Part shown: in pieces, positions 24,181 to 34,254 of the stretch
Layout of the letters: each line of letters opens with the position of its first letter
Numbering within the stretch: the stretch's first letter is position 1
DNA from: Lunularia cruciata
Taxonomy: Eukaryota; Streptophyta; Marchantiopsida; Lunulariales; Lunulariaceae
Length of the DNA: 64,000 nucleotides
NCBI GenBank assembly: GCA_948567375.1
Contig: OX419756.1
Location: 49,578,552-49,642,551, forward strand
Direction: 5' to 3'
The notes under the pieces: generated by a model
Databases searched by the model: none
Told to the model about the DNA's origin: nothing
The model's input: the letters and a program-made list of their open reading frames with translations, nothing else
Program-made: the position numbers and the translations under genes

Positions 24181-24402
24181 ATCCCTATCAATGATCATGA
24201 GGAGTACGAAGTTGATTGTATCCTTGCGCGTCGCCATATTCAACGAGGCCGTCGCCAACACACGGAGTACAAGGTCCTTTGGAAAGGGTATCCCCTTCAT
24301 GATGCCACATGGGAACCTCTTTCTCACCTCCAAAATGCACAGATGGCCATCAAGGAATTTGAAGCTTCACTGGCGACGAGGACGTCACCAACTAGCAGCG
24401 GG
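24181..24402 (+). pseudogene. GYP-1 chromodomain, out of frame
   Basis: The +1-shifted frame reads EEYEVDCILARR, then YKVLWKGYPLHDATWEP, a chromoviral chromodomain. Chromodomains at the end of integrase steer chromoviruses to particular chromatin. It marks GYP-1 as a chromovirus. The shift relative to integrase means this copy could not make the fused protein. Confidence 0.88.
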
Positions 24403-24408
24403 GGAATA
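24396..24408 (+). other. GYP-1 polypurine tract
   Basis: AGCGGGGGAATA-type purine-rich run ending at the first base of the 3' LTR; the usual plus-strand primer position. Confidence 0.75.
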
Positions 24409-24831
24409 TGTAACAATATGGAGTTTAGTGACGAAGTTAGTTGGGCTTACGAAGTAGAGAATAAGCCAAAATAGCCTAGAATATTCTAGAAGCATCTAAG
24501 AAGCTTCTTAGGAAGCTTCCCAACTAGTTAACTTGCGCCCTAAGCAGGTAGCTTCTAGAAGGAAGCTTCTAGAAGCTTCTAACTAGCTTAGCTTGCACGC
24601 CAAGTAGGCGGCTTCTAGAAGGAAGCTTCTTGAGAAGCTTCCTAGTTAACTTGACTTGCACTCCAAGAAAGCGGCTCAAGGAAGCTTCTTGAGAAGCTTC
24701 AAAGGTCTTGTATGCTACCTATAAATACCAAGGCCAAAGCTCATGCTAGGCATTCAGAGTTTTCCCTCATTCAAGTGTCCCAATGTGAGTTTCCATTCTC
24801 CTATTTCTCTCCTCGGTTTCGGTCTTTTACA
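24409..24831 (+). repeat. GYP-1 3' LTR
   Basis: 423 bp, with four transitions relative to the 5' LTR (near 24439, two near 24755, one near 24814). It carries the same heat-shock-type cluster (24479-24700) and TATA box. It ends TTTTACA followed by the TSD CCATC. Confidence 0.97.
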
Positions 24832-24836
24832 CCATC

Positions 24837-26288
24837 ACTGGCAACTACTTCAACCTGTGGAGTGATCTCCTTCTTTACCTCTTCTTCTCCCAATACTCGC
24901 CTTCTTCTCTACAGTCATCGTATTGGAATAGACGCCTCGCTTCTTGAGCTTTCATGTGCTTCTCCCTTCACCATACTCGGACCTGCTTCATACTTTGCCT
25001 TACGTCTCGAGCAAACTCCTCTCTGTACTGCAATCGTCTTCTCTTTGGGCACAGTTACTTCATCTTCCAGATGTGTGTTGTCCTCGGCTTTGATCTCTGC
25101 CTGCACTCTTTCTCCTTCTTCTTCTTCTTCTGCAGCCACCGGCGCCGATGTCATTTCTCCTCCTTCATCGCTGTTGCTACTCGTATCTCCACTCTGTAGC
25201 ATTAGCTCAGGCTCCTCCTCGTGTTCCGAGTCTTCAGTCTTAAGCTCGGCGTCACCTTCCGAGTCTTCATCCTCCAACTTGATCACCACCATACCTCACC
25301 TCGGGTTACCTCTCCTGGTCTTCCGAGGTTTCTTCATGTCTTCGGCTTTGCCTTGCCGACTTCTCTTCTTCGTATTTGGAGTACTCACCTTGATGTCCAC
25401 GTTCTTCCCTGTCTTCTTGTAATAGTCATTGGTGCTCTTGATTTGCAAAATGTATTGCTGCTCCTTGACATCTACCTCCTTTCTCAAATCAGGATGGAAG
25501 TGCGACACCATCCGAGTTTGCTCCACCGAGTTCAGCAAATTCAGCCTGAGGTAGAAATGCGCTGCAAACAACACGATGTAGTGTGGAGGCGATTTATCCC
25601 GCAAATTCCACACCATTTGCCTTGTTCTCCCATGGAAACACCTTGCCCAATTGATCGGTTCTCCTGCAAATAACTTGTGAAAGAACACCGCTTGGTGTTT
25701 CATCACATATGTGGTCCTCTCCGGCTTCAAGATGGCCATCAATGCACTCACAATTCCTCTCTTCACAGGGTCTTTGTAGCTCTCAACTTTGTACCCATTC
25801 TTCATCCGCTTTGATGAGAATGCATCTCGCACCTCTTGAGTCTCTTGAGCTATCTCTCCCTTCCCCAAGAACGTGCCCCCTTGCTCCGAGCCTGCTTCCT
25901 TCCCGAGTACAAGTCTCTAATCCGACTCTGTCCAGCAAGCCGGATTTCCTCTCTTCCCTTCTCCCTCGGGTCCATCAAGACACTTGCTCTCGATGATTTC
26001 TGTCATGAAACATGGAAAACTCACGTTCCAGTTCCATGCCAAGAATGTGATCCAAAGTTGGCTCAAGACTTTGATCCTAGCAATCATATCTAACCTCCGA
26101 ATCGCATGATTTCTCACTACAAATTCAGAGTTCTTCTTTCCTCCTCCCATCTCTTTTGCCTTCTCACTATCTCTCAATTTCACTCTTGCGACTTCTCCCT
26201 TACACACTAACGCGATTCCAACTCTATTTCCCTTCTCATGATCACCTGCAAGACGACTTCTCAACGGCAAAGGAAAATTACTTGACAT
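24837..26288 (-). pseudogene. Coiled-coil protein, N-terminal part (CCL-A)
   Basis: Starts at ATG 26288 (MSSNFPLPLRS), the same start as CCL-B at 33302. In order: a basic head; the conserved front domain (RLDMIARIKVLSQLWITFLAW); the HQAVFFHKLFAGEPINWAR block near 25690; a lysine/arginine-rich stretch like a nuclear signal (TKKRSRQGKAED near 25360); and an acidic region rich in E and D. In-frame stops lie at 25917 (TAG), 25296 (TGA), 24915 (TGA) and 24909 (TAG), different from those in CCL-B. GYP-1 interrupts the frame at 24836. Function unknown. Confidence 0.8.
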
Positions 26289-26702
26289 TTCATCATCACG
26301 AGTTCAATTTTTATAGAGTTGCACTTTCTTTGTCTTTCTTCACTTCGAGTTTCTACTGAGAAATCACACCTCCTACATGCATCTGTCATTGTCAATCAAC
26401 CTTCGCGCGTATGGGCCGCCAGTTTTTGAACAGTCCCTTCTTGAATTTCTCACCCTGACAAAAAGTTGTTAGACTGTCTTCACCTCGGGTTGAGCTCCCC
26501 CCTATACAAAGACACTTTACTTTGGGTTGTATGCTGACAGGGCATTTCCGAGTACTTTGCCTTATGACCCGAAGTCACTTTACTTTGGGTTTCATCCCGA
26601 AGACTCTTTTCTTTGCCTTCTTTGGCCATACAAGCGCAATCCGACTTCTCTATACACTTCTTCTTCTTTATTTTGAAAAAAAAATGTGGGCACCACACAT
26701 CT

Positions 26703-27290
26703 TGTGATGAAATACCACTTGTTGCTTTAGGTCTATCCCTTTAGGGCTCTATAATGAACAAATATACTTGTACTCCATGGAGTAACATGTTTCCTTTGTT
26801 CCCTTTGGAAAATCTCTTCATCTAGAAAATCATCTTTAAGATCTTTGGACTAGCCTTTGGTTTTGAGTCATGAGAAGAAGTCAATATTTGTATGTTGGAG
26901 TCCTTTCCTCACTTGGTCATTGTAAGTGAATTCTTGAGAAGAAGAGTCCACCATCCTATTGTACTAAAGAAATCTGCCTTCTTTATAAAATATTGAAGTG
27001 TGTAATGGTCTACATGGAAGACAAATTCATATCCTAATAGGTTGTGATGGAATGCTTTTTAAGCATACATCATACCTAATGCTTCTCTCTTCATGGTGGT
27101 GTAGTTCTACTTACTTGTGATAGTTGCCTACTAGCATAGTATACATGGTTGTCCTTTTTTTGTTGTCTTTTTGATTGAGCACCATGCAGATTTCTATTGA
27201 GGATGTATGTATGTGAACATGGAAAGTCTTCTCCTAATTAACTGCACTCATCGTAGCTGCTCTGATCAATTTCTCCTTCAGCACTATTAT
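26703..27290 (-). pseudogene. TAT-2 RNase H/RT relic, right part of a split element
   Basis: The minus strand matches the RT-RNase H end of the TAT-2 copy at 61020-61310: the region of the conserved YYASRQLS/NYLTTKRE motifs near 27000-27130 and the RNase H start near 27170-27230 align in order. It continues the integrase relic at 16330-17259 across CCL-A. Many stops and frameshifts. The upstream RT core and gag are not found to the right; tandem repeats begin at about 27460. Confidence 0.65.
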
Positions 27291-27459
27291 GAAGTGGACT
27301 ACTTACTCATTTAAAAAAAATAAAAATTCCAATGTGTTTTAATTCTTTAAATTTCTATAATGCATGTTATGTTAAGGTTGACTTATTTAGGTTGATTCAT
27401 GAGTTGATCTATTACAAGTTGATCTCTAGGATGATTTTCTATCTATTGGGTAAAGGAAC

Positions 27460-28110
27460 ATGAAGCTTACATTGAGGCTGATTTCTCTAGGGTTACTAGT
27501 CCACACATGGCTTGCTTCATTGTGTTGGAATTTCCTTCTCAAGAGCTTTCCATAGACACAAAGATAGTGATAAATAGATGTCTACAGAAGAAGAAATGAA
27601 AACAATTTGAATTTGAATTTCTATTCTTGGATTTTCAATTTCCGTACTTGATTCACATACTTGAACTTCTTGTGCTTGATTCTGGTACAAAGATAGGAAG
27701 AGGCAATTCACATCAAGGCTGATTTTTCCATGGTTACTAGAACAAATGGGGTGTGATATATCTCATTGGAAGTCCCTTCTCAATTACTTTCCATAAATAC
27801 CAAGATCATGGCAAAAAATAATTTGAATGTCCACTTTTTCCAAACTTTAAATTCTTGCACTTGTACTTATTGCACTCAATTCCTATAATTGATTCTTATT
27901 CAAGGATAAGAGAGGTTATTCACATTGGGGCTGATTTCTCTATAGCTATTCATCCAAACAAAGCATACTTCCTTTTGTTGGAAGGAGCTTCTCAAGAATT
28001 TTTTTGTAAATACTAAGATTCTGGCAAATGGAGGTCTAGAGAAGAATTTACAACTATTTGAATTTCATGCTTTCTTGGACTTTGAATTCAAGTACTATAG
28101 GTTTCCCATA
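27460..28110. repeat. Three diverged tandem repeats of about 220-240 bp
   Basis: The motif GGCTGATTTCTCTAGGGTTACTAG and its variants occur near 27475, 27715 and 27929. Each is followed by TTGGAA..CCTTCTCAA.., a CAAGAT-type segment, and GAATTT..CTTGGA/CTTGCA words in the same order. This supports three old tandem units. No coding potential is seen. Confidence 0.7.
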
Positions 28111-28125
28111 GTTTCCCCCACTTGT

Positions 28126-28215
28126 CACGTGGCCTCCATGTGTCTACTTGCACGTCACTTGGCCTATAAGTACCTACTTGCACATCACTTGGCATCTACA
28201 TGTCTACTTGTGAAA
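28126..28215. repeat. Three tandem repeats of about 30 bp
   Basis: CACGTGGCCTCCATG..CTACTTG, CACGTCACTTGGCC..CTACTTG and CACATCACTTGGCA..CTACTTG follow head to tail, each ending CTACTTG. It lies immediately before the TAT-1 LTR at 28229. Confidence 0.8.
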
Positions 28216-28228
28216 GATTGGCATGGCC

Positions 28229-28932
28229 TATAACACCCATTTCTATATGTATGTGTTATTGTGATATTTAGTTTGCTATTACAAGTACTTGAGAGATATT
28301 ATTTATATAGAGATAAATGATGGTTTTATATTAATCATGATTAGTTAAGATTAGTCATAGCTAAGATAAAGGTGACCTTTACTATAGAAGAAGTGGAAAA
28401 GATGAGCACCACTATTTTGGATTCTAGTATTGGCATTGAGGAAAACATTGAGAACTCTTGGACCCACAAGCATTTTTGCTTTGGGTTCTTCTAAAGTCCA
28501 AGGATAGTACATGTAAAGGAATCCTTGACTTAGTGGTTGGGTCAAGATAAGACCATATGCTTAGGAAAATATTCGCATGAGTATGGATATTCTTTTCAAT
28601 TTTGATTTTATTGGACTTTTAGCCTAATAACTTGAGCGACTCTAATAATTAGTAACTTTGATACATAACTATTTCAAAAGTATATAAACTAGGGGCAAGG
28701 AGGTACTCATCATCATTTGCATGGTTAGTGGTTGGGTCAATAGTTGAAAATACTTGCCCCTAGTACTCATCATCATTTGCATTGAGTTCTCTAGTGAGCA
28801 ATGGTTTGAGTCTTGGAGTGTTAGCCTTGGAGGAGTATGACGGAGTTGGAGTTCCTTGCCATCTGAATCTATGGTATGCTACCATAATAGCCATTGGTGG
28901 TTCATTCTAAGTGAGAAGTAGGCTGGCTCATA
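28229..28932 (+). repeat. Degenerate TAT-1 5' LTR
   Basis: Starts TATAACACCCATTTC and ends GGCTGGCTCATA, matching the LTRs at 41970, 42868 and 52404 (TGTAACACCC...GGCTCACA) with many substitutions. A short duplication near 28720-28790 repeats ACTCATCATCATTTGCAT. The TATA segment AAGTATATAAAC is kept near 28680. The old copy's terminal TG has become TA. Confidence 0.85.
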
Positions 28933-28974
28933 TTTTTGGTTTTTTTTTTCAGGATCTCTTTAAAAGGCAAGATA

Positions 28975-29139
28975 ATGTTCCACATACAATTCTATATTAG
29001 ACACAAGGAGGTTATGAGAGCTCACATGGAGAAAACATTTAGGGAGGAGAAAGCTAAACTTATGTTAGAGAAGTTGGACCCATTTTTATACCTTTTAGTT
29101 CATTATGATATTTTTGAGGTATTATTGTCCTTACTATAA
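28975..29139 (+). pseudogene. TAT-1 leader ORF head, degenerate copy
   Basis: From ATG 28975 it reads MFHIQFYIRHKEVMRAHMEK and matches the head at 43588-43806 residue by residue for about 50 codons, then stops. Role unknown; see the better copy. Confidence 0.65.
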
Positions 29140-29932
29140 CATGAGAGAATTTAGAAAGATTGTGTGAGGTGGATTGAAAATTTTAGAAATTATGGTAATT
29201 TTGGGCAAAATCTCAAGTTTGAGATCTGGATTTGATCTGGATTAGCTTGGATTATCTTTCAATTGTGACACTTAAAATTATTGCAAGGGCTGCTACACAC
29301 ATTGAGATAGAATTTTGGAAGGTGGTAGGGTAAACTATTCCTACAAACTGCACAATTTTTGGAATTTTGTATAGAGTTTACCATTTTTTTTCCATTGGAT
29401 TGTTTTGAAACTTTCCAAAAATATTTAATGCATAACATCTTACTTTTTGGCCTAAGAATTATGGAAGGATTGTTATTGTGGAGGAATTTATGAGTTTTTA
29501 GAAGGGGGGCGTGGTTTTTAGACCAAATATGAAATATATGTGCTGAAAAGAAAGGTGCCTAGGCCAAATGGCTCAATAAAAAAAATCTGAAATTTTGTAA
29601 GGGAGGATGTCTTAGGTTTTTGATCAAGTTTGGAAATTTTAAAGGAATGTGATAAATACAAATTGAGAGAATTTATTACATTGTTAGGAGGGGTCAATTT
29701 TGGATAGTTGAGATCTCATGTATGAGGAGTGTGACCTGTTTGAGTGATTGGACTCATCTTGGTAGCATGGACTGTCACCCAAGAGTGGAAGTTGAAGTTG
29801 TGCAAGTTTCCTCAAGGGTTTGAGGTGATTGTACAGGTTGATTTGGAAAAAAAGAGTTTAGAATAGAATTTGAAAAGAGTGTTGAGAGGATCCAAAAATA
29901 TACACTACTTGGAAGAAAGAATGATTCTAAGT

Positions 29933-29937
29933 GCTTT
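29933..29937. repeat. Target-site duplication GCTTT, left copy (CCL-B)
   Basis: GCTTT precedes TGTGACAACC and recurs at 33716-33720 after GGGCACCACA. The uninterrupted homologue at 44570-44582 has this site once. Confidence 0.92.
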
Positions 29938-32900
29938 TGTGACAACCAGGCAAATATCACTTTTGCAGTAATCGGGTAAGTAAAGTTCGTTCCCGCAGAG
30001 ATACGAGTCAAAATTGGTCAAATACAAAGCAAAGTAACCATTTCAGTTCTTCTTGGTTGCGTCTTTAATCTCTCAGGTAGAAACCACACCCAGAAGAGAG
30101 TAACAAGCATTGACTAGCAGTCTTGTCACAAATTCACACTTCTTAATCACAAATCCTTCAATTCTTTCCAAACAATCTTGATTGTGATGATTCGGACTCT
30201 CCCAAAAACGGCACTTCACTACAAAACAACTTCACCTCAGAATTTTGTTCCACCCCTCCATTGAAGGCACAACTTCCTTGATTGAAATTGCTTCACATCA
30301 ACTTCGCACTGCACTCACAAATGCAGAATACTACCAACACTACAATTCCTCTCAGATCTGTCAAGGCATTGCTTCGATTGCACTTCACTCAGGATCAAAC
30401 ACACAGTGAAGATCAAGGCTGTGGAATCTAACATCCAACAAACACACTAACTTGCACTTCGAATTTCTCCAAACACTCACAAACATAGACACAAAGTTGA
30501 TACTCGGAATCAAGCTCAAGCGACGAGCACTACTTCATAGCACTTTGCTTTATCTATTCTCAAAAATAATGAGCACTGAACAACATTTCTCTACAAATGC
30601 CACTCTTAAGTAATGAACAAATCAACAGTTCTAACAACTATACCGTTCTACAACAACTCTTCTAACTTGTAGATCCAAAATGACAATGCACCTCTTCATA
30701 TCTGCCTCTTCAAATCTCAAAACTGTTACTAATCCAATCCAATGTCTACTTCTTCCTCGGCTTTCAAACCCGAACCCGAAGTAATTTTACTTCCTACTAC
30801 TTTTTCCTCGGGTTTCATATCTTCTACCTCTTCTACCAGATCCAACAATTCTCTTTCCTGATCTAAAATTTCACTAGTGGGTAATCTATCTAACTCCTTA
30901 TCTCCCGACCCACTCTTCTCTAATGTCTCTGATGGTAACTCCGAAGACATTTGGACTCTTATGTTATCTACTTCGGGTTTTGCTCTAACATCCCTCCGAA
31001 GTTTTTCTAGCTCTATTTTCACTAAGTCTAATCTAATTGAAATATTGTCTTCTACTTCTAATATCTTCCTGTCTACACGAGTTCTGAGACTAATCAACAA
31101 GGTATTCATATCTATATCCTTCACTTGTCTTCGCCTCGTCTCTTGCACCAACCACTTTAATCCATGCAGTCTCGCTTCTTCAATTCGAACGCTGGCTTTT
31201 GTACTCAACATTGCGTTCATCCTGAGGACAATCTCCTTCAATGGCTCCAACCGCATCTTTCTCTCTCGCTCTTGATCTGCAAGCCAGTCCTCTCGGTACA
31301 TCGCCAACTCCGCTTTGAACTCGGCTTTCACCGTCTCCTTCTCCTTCTCCTTCTCCTTCTGTACAACCTTCTCCTCCTGATTATGAAGTAACTCTCGTAA
31401 TCTCTCTTCTTCCCTATACTGTGCAGCCAACTCTCTTTTCCAGAGTTGCTTCTTCTCTTCCATACTCTCCATCACTCTATCGAGCTCTTGTTCCTTTGAT
31501 GCTACCCTTGCCATAGCATGGATAAGTTCTAATCTTGAATCAACAAACTGTTGCTTCAAGATTTCGTATTCTGCTACTTGTCTCTCTCTTGCTATGTCAC
31601 TCTTCCTTGCAAGATCCTCTCGATAGCTCACTTCTCTCTTCAGGTCTTCAATTACCTGACTTCTCTCTACTACCTCCACTCGCAATACTTCCCTTTCCTC
31701 CTCACCTTGGGTTACACTCTTCTTCAACTCCGAGTTCTCTTCTTCTAATTGCGCTAATACCTGCAACACAGTCGTCACCTCTGGATGCATCTCCCTCTTC
31801 TTGTGCTCCAACTTTACCAACAATGGACACACAATCTCTTGCAGGCACTCCACTCCATTCATCACACCTACTTCTTCCTGCGTAGAAATCTCCTTCCTTA
31901 CCTCTTTTTCACCCGATACTCGCCTTCTCCTCTGCAGTCTTTGTATCGGGATTGATGCCTCACTTCCCGAGCTTTCTCCTACCTCTTCCTTCACTTTACT
32001 CGGCCCCGCTTCACACTTCGCCTTACATCTCGAGCAAACTCCTCGCTGTACTGCGATCTTCTTTTCCTCGGGCACAATTACTTTGTCTTCCAACGGTGTG
32101 TTGTCTTCGGCTTCCAACTCGGCTTGCACTTCTTCTTTGTATTTGTCCGCCGCCGGCACCAATGTCATCTCTCCCCCTTCATCACTTTCATTGTTTGTAT
32201 CTCCACTTTGCAACGTTAGCTCCGGCTCCTCCTCGTGTTTCGAGTCTTCCGTTTTGAGCTTGGCGTCTCCTTCTGAGTCTTCATCCTTCGACTCAATCAC
32301 CACCATACCTCGCCTCGGGTTACTTCTCTACATCTTCCGAGGTTTCTTGCTTTCTTCGGCTTCACCTTGCCGACCTCTCTTCTTTGATTTTGGAGTGCTC
32401 GCTTCTATCTCCACGCTCTTACCCGTCTTCATGTAGTATTCATCAGTGCTTCTGATTTGGAGAATGTACTATTGTTCCTCCACGTCAACGTCTTTTCTCA
32501 AGTCGGGATGGAAATGAGACACCATTCTGCTTTGCTCCACCGAATTGAGCAAATTCAACCCGAGGTAGAAATGTGCTACAAACGGCACGATGTAGTGTGG
32601 AGGTGACTTATCCCGCAAATTCCACACCATCTGTCTTGTCCTCCCATGGAAGCACCTCGCCCAATTAATAGGCTCTCCTGCAAACAATTTATGGAAGAAC
32701 ACCGCTTGGTGTTTCATCACATAAGTTGTTCCCTTTGGCTTCAAGATTGCCATGAGAGCACTCACGATCCCTCTCTTCACTGGATCCTTGTAACTCTCAA
32801 CCTTAAACCCATTCATTGTTCTCTTCAAAGAGAAAGCGTCTCTCACTTCCTGAGTCTCCTGAGCTATCTCTCCCTTCCCCAAGAACGTGGCTCCTTGCTC

Positions 32901-33715
32901 CGAGCCTGCCTCCTTCTTGAGTACTAGTCTCCAATCCGACTCTGTCCAGCGAGCCGGATTTCCTCTCTTCCCCTCTTCCTCGGGTCCATCAAGACACTTA
33001 CTCTTGATGATTTCTGTCATGAATCCTGGAAAGCTTACATTCTAGTTCGATGCTAGAAAGGTGATCCAAAGTTGGCTCAAGACTTTGATCCTTGCTATTA
33101 CATCTAACTTCCGAATCGCATGATTTCTCACGGCAAATTCGGAGTTCTTCTTCCCTCCTCCCATCTCTTCTACCTTCTCACTCTCTCTTGATTTCACTCT
33201 TGCGACTTCTCCCTTGCGCACTAACACAATTCCAACTCTATTTCCCTTCCCCCGATCACCTGCAAGATGACTTCTCAACGGCGAAGGAAAATTACTTGAC
33301 ATTTCATCGTTGCAAGTTTGATTTTTATAGAGTTGCGCTTCTTTGTCTTCCGTCACTTCGAGTTTATACCAAGAAATCACACCTCCGGCATGCACCTGCC
33401 ACTGTCAATCAACCTTTGCATGTATGAGCCGCCAGTTTTTAAACGGCCCCTTCTTGAATTTCTTGCCCCGACGAAAGGTTGTTAGATTGTCTTCACCTCG
33501 GGTTGAGCTCCCCCCAATACAAAGACAATTTACTTCGGGTTGTATGCTGATAGGGCATTTCCGAGTACTTCGCCTTATGACCCGAAGTCACTTTACTTTG
33601 GGTTTCATCCCGAAGACTCTTTTCTTTGCCTTCTTTGGCCATACAGGCGCAATCTGACTTCTCTATACACTTCTTCTCCTTTATTTTGAAAAAAAACAAA
33701 AATGTGGGCACCACA
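29938..33715 (-). mobile_element. CCL-B, complete coiled-coil element
   Basis: 3778 bp. On the minus strand it starts TGTGGTGCCCACATTTTTG and ends GGTTGTCACA, with TSD GCTTT on both sides and an empty-site homologue elsewhere in the window. It holds one long gene (33302-30729), about 410 bases before it and about 790 bases after it. No internal direct repeat links the two ends, and no RT, integrase or transposase frame is present. The ends and TSD size fit LTR-type integration. Best reading: a solo LTR of a giant-LTR retrotransposon with a gene in U3, or a non-autonomous derivative. Confidence 0.88.
30729..33302 (-). pseudogene. Coiled-coil protein gene of CCL-B, one frame with three stops
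   Basis: A single 858-codon frame from ATG 33302 (MSSNF) to the stop at 30729, broken only by TAG at 33042, 32469 and 32328; no frameshift. Parts in order: basic head; front domain (KLDVIARIKVLSQLWITFLA); HQAVFFHKLFAGEPINWAR near residue 200; a basic KKRGRQGEAEESKKPRK stretch; an acidic region; a coiled coil of about 300 residues (for example EREVLRVEVVERSQVIEDLK); an acidic tail. The middle block faintly recalls plant retroelement accessory ORFs annotated as putative plant transposon protein, but I cannot claim membership. No catalytic motif is visible. Confidence 0.8.
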
Positions 33716-34254
33716 GCTTTTTATGTGGAAAGAAGGGACAAAAGGCAAGTTCATGTCCATTGAGCTTTGAGAGCAAGAGATTGAGTGAAAAGAGAAGCTT
33801 ACTTGACTTGGGATTGCATGTTGGACCTTCTTCACTAAATTTGAGAGAGAGGAGATCTAAGACCAAAGAGTTGTGTGAGGTTTGTGGAGTGGAAGAACTT
33901 CCAAAAGGACACGAATGTAGTGGAGAAATAGCACTCTTGGAAACTTTGATGAAAGATCTTGGAGAGAGTCTTAGTACAACTACAAAGATACTATCACCTT
34001 CTCAGCTAGTTCTCAAGATGAGTGATGAAGATCTTTCAACTTATGGATAAACTATCCATGAGGGTTTAATTAATATGTATTCTAGGATTTGATCTTATTA
34101 TAGAAATCTTAGAGCAATCTGAACCTTTTGTATTCTCTAGGGTAGATTAATCTTAAATAATTTTTGGTCATGTATATACTCTATTACCTATAGAGTGAGA
34201 GAAAAGTAAAGAAAAAAAGATTGAGAGAAAAGAGAAAGATAGTGAGGAGCTAAG

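Larger units (their letters stand above)
19190..24831 (+). mobile_element. GYP-1, complete Ty3/gypsy chromovirus with heat-shock-type LTRs
   Basis: A 5642-bp element with two 423-bp LTRs, a tRNA-Met-type primer site, gag, a -1 frame pol (protease, RT, RNase H, integrase), a chromodomain and a polypurine tract. The LTRs differ at only 4 positions, all transitions. Gag is open and pol carries six in-frame stops plus a frameshift before the chromodomain, so the copy cannot make full Pol. It lies plus-strand inside the minus-strand CCL-A. It is the youngest datable insertion in the window. Confidence 0.97.
17260..26697 (-). mobile_element. CCL-A, coiled-coil element split by GYP-1
   Basis: Read on the minus strand it starts TGTGGTGCCC (26697) and ends GTTGTCACA (17260), flanked by the 5-bp repeat CATCT. 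Without the nested GYP-1 and its extra CCATC it is about 3.8 kb, the same size as CCL-B. Order on the minus strand: about 400 bases of leader, the long coiled-coil gene, a TATA-like box, then about 670 bases to the end. TG...CA ends with 5-bp TSDs are typical of LTR-type integration, yet no LTR pair is present inside. A giant solo LTR is one explanation; a non-autonomous LTR-type element is another. Confidence 0.85.
29775..34050 (+). pseudogene. TAT-1 upstream zinc-knuckle ORF, split by CCL-B
   Basis: The 5' part (29775-29937) matches 44405-44570 and stops within the knuckle codons (SKCF). The 3' part (33721-34050) resumes with the rest of the knuckle and the second Cys/His motif (CEVCGVEELPKGHEC). 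CCL-B with its 5-bp TSD sits exactly between. This locates the CCL-B insertion point by reference to intact copies at 44382-44879 and 46883-47370. Confidence 0.85.

Noticed and set aside
24712-25422. Plus-strand 236-codon ORF spanning the GYP-1 3' LTR and CCL-A
   Set aside because: It is the antisense shadow of the acidic part of the CCL-A gene fused to LTR sequence.
31801-32436. Plus-strand 211-codon Ser-rich ORF
   Set aside because: Antisense shadow of the acidic region of the CCL-B protein; the minus frame matches in four copies.
29938-33715. CCL as a DNA transposon with terminal inverted repeats, or as a Helitron
   Set aside because: The ends share only TGTG/CACA as an inverted repeat, the TSD is 5 bp, no transposase or Rep/helicase is present, and there is no TC...CTRR structure.
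29938-33715. A short LTR pair inside CCL-B
   Set aside because: I compared the first 400 and last 790 bases by eye and saw no direct repeat; the ends do not recur inside.
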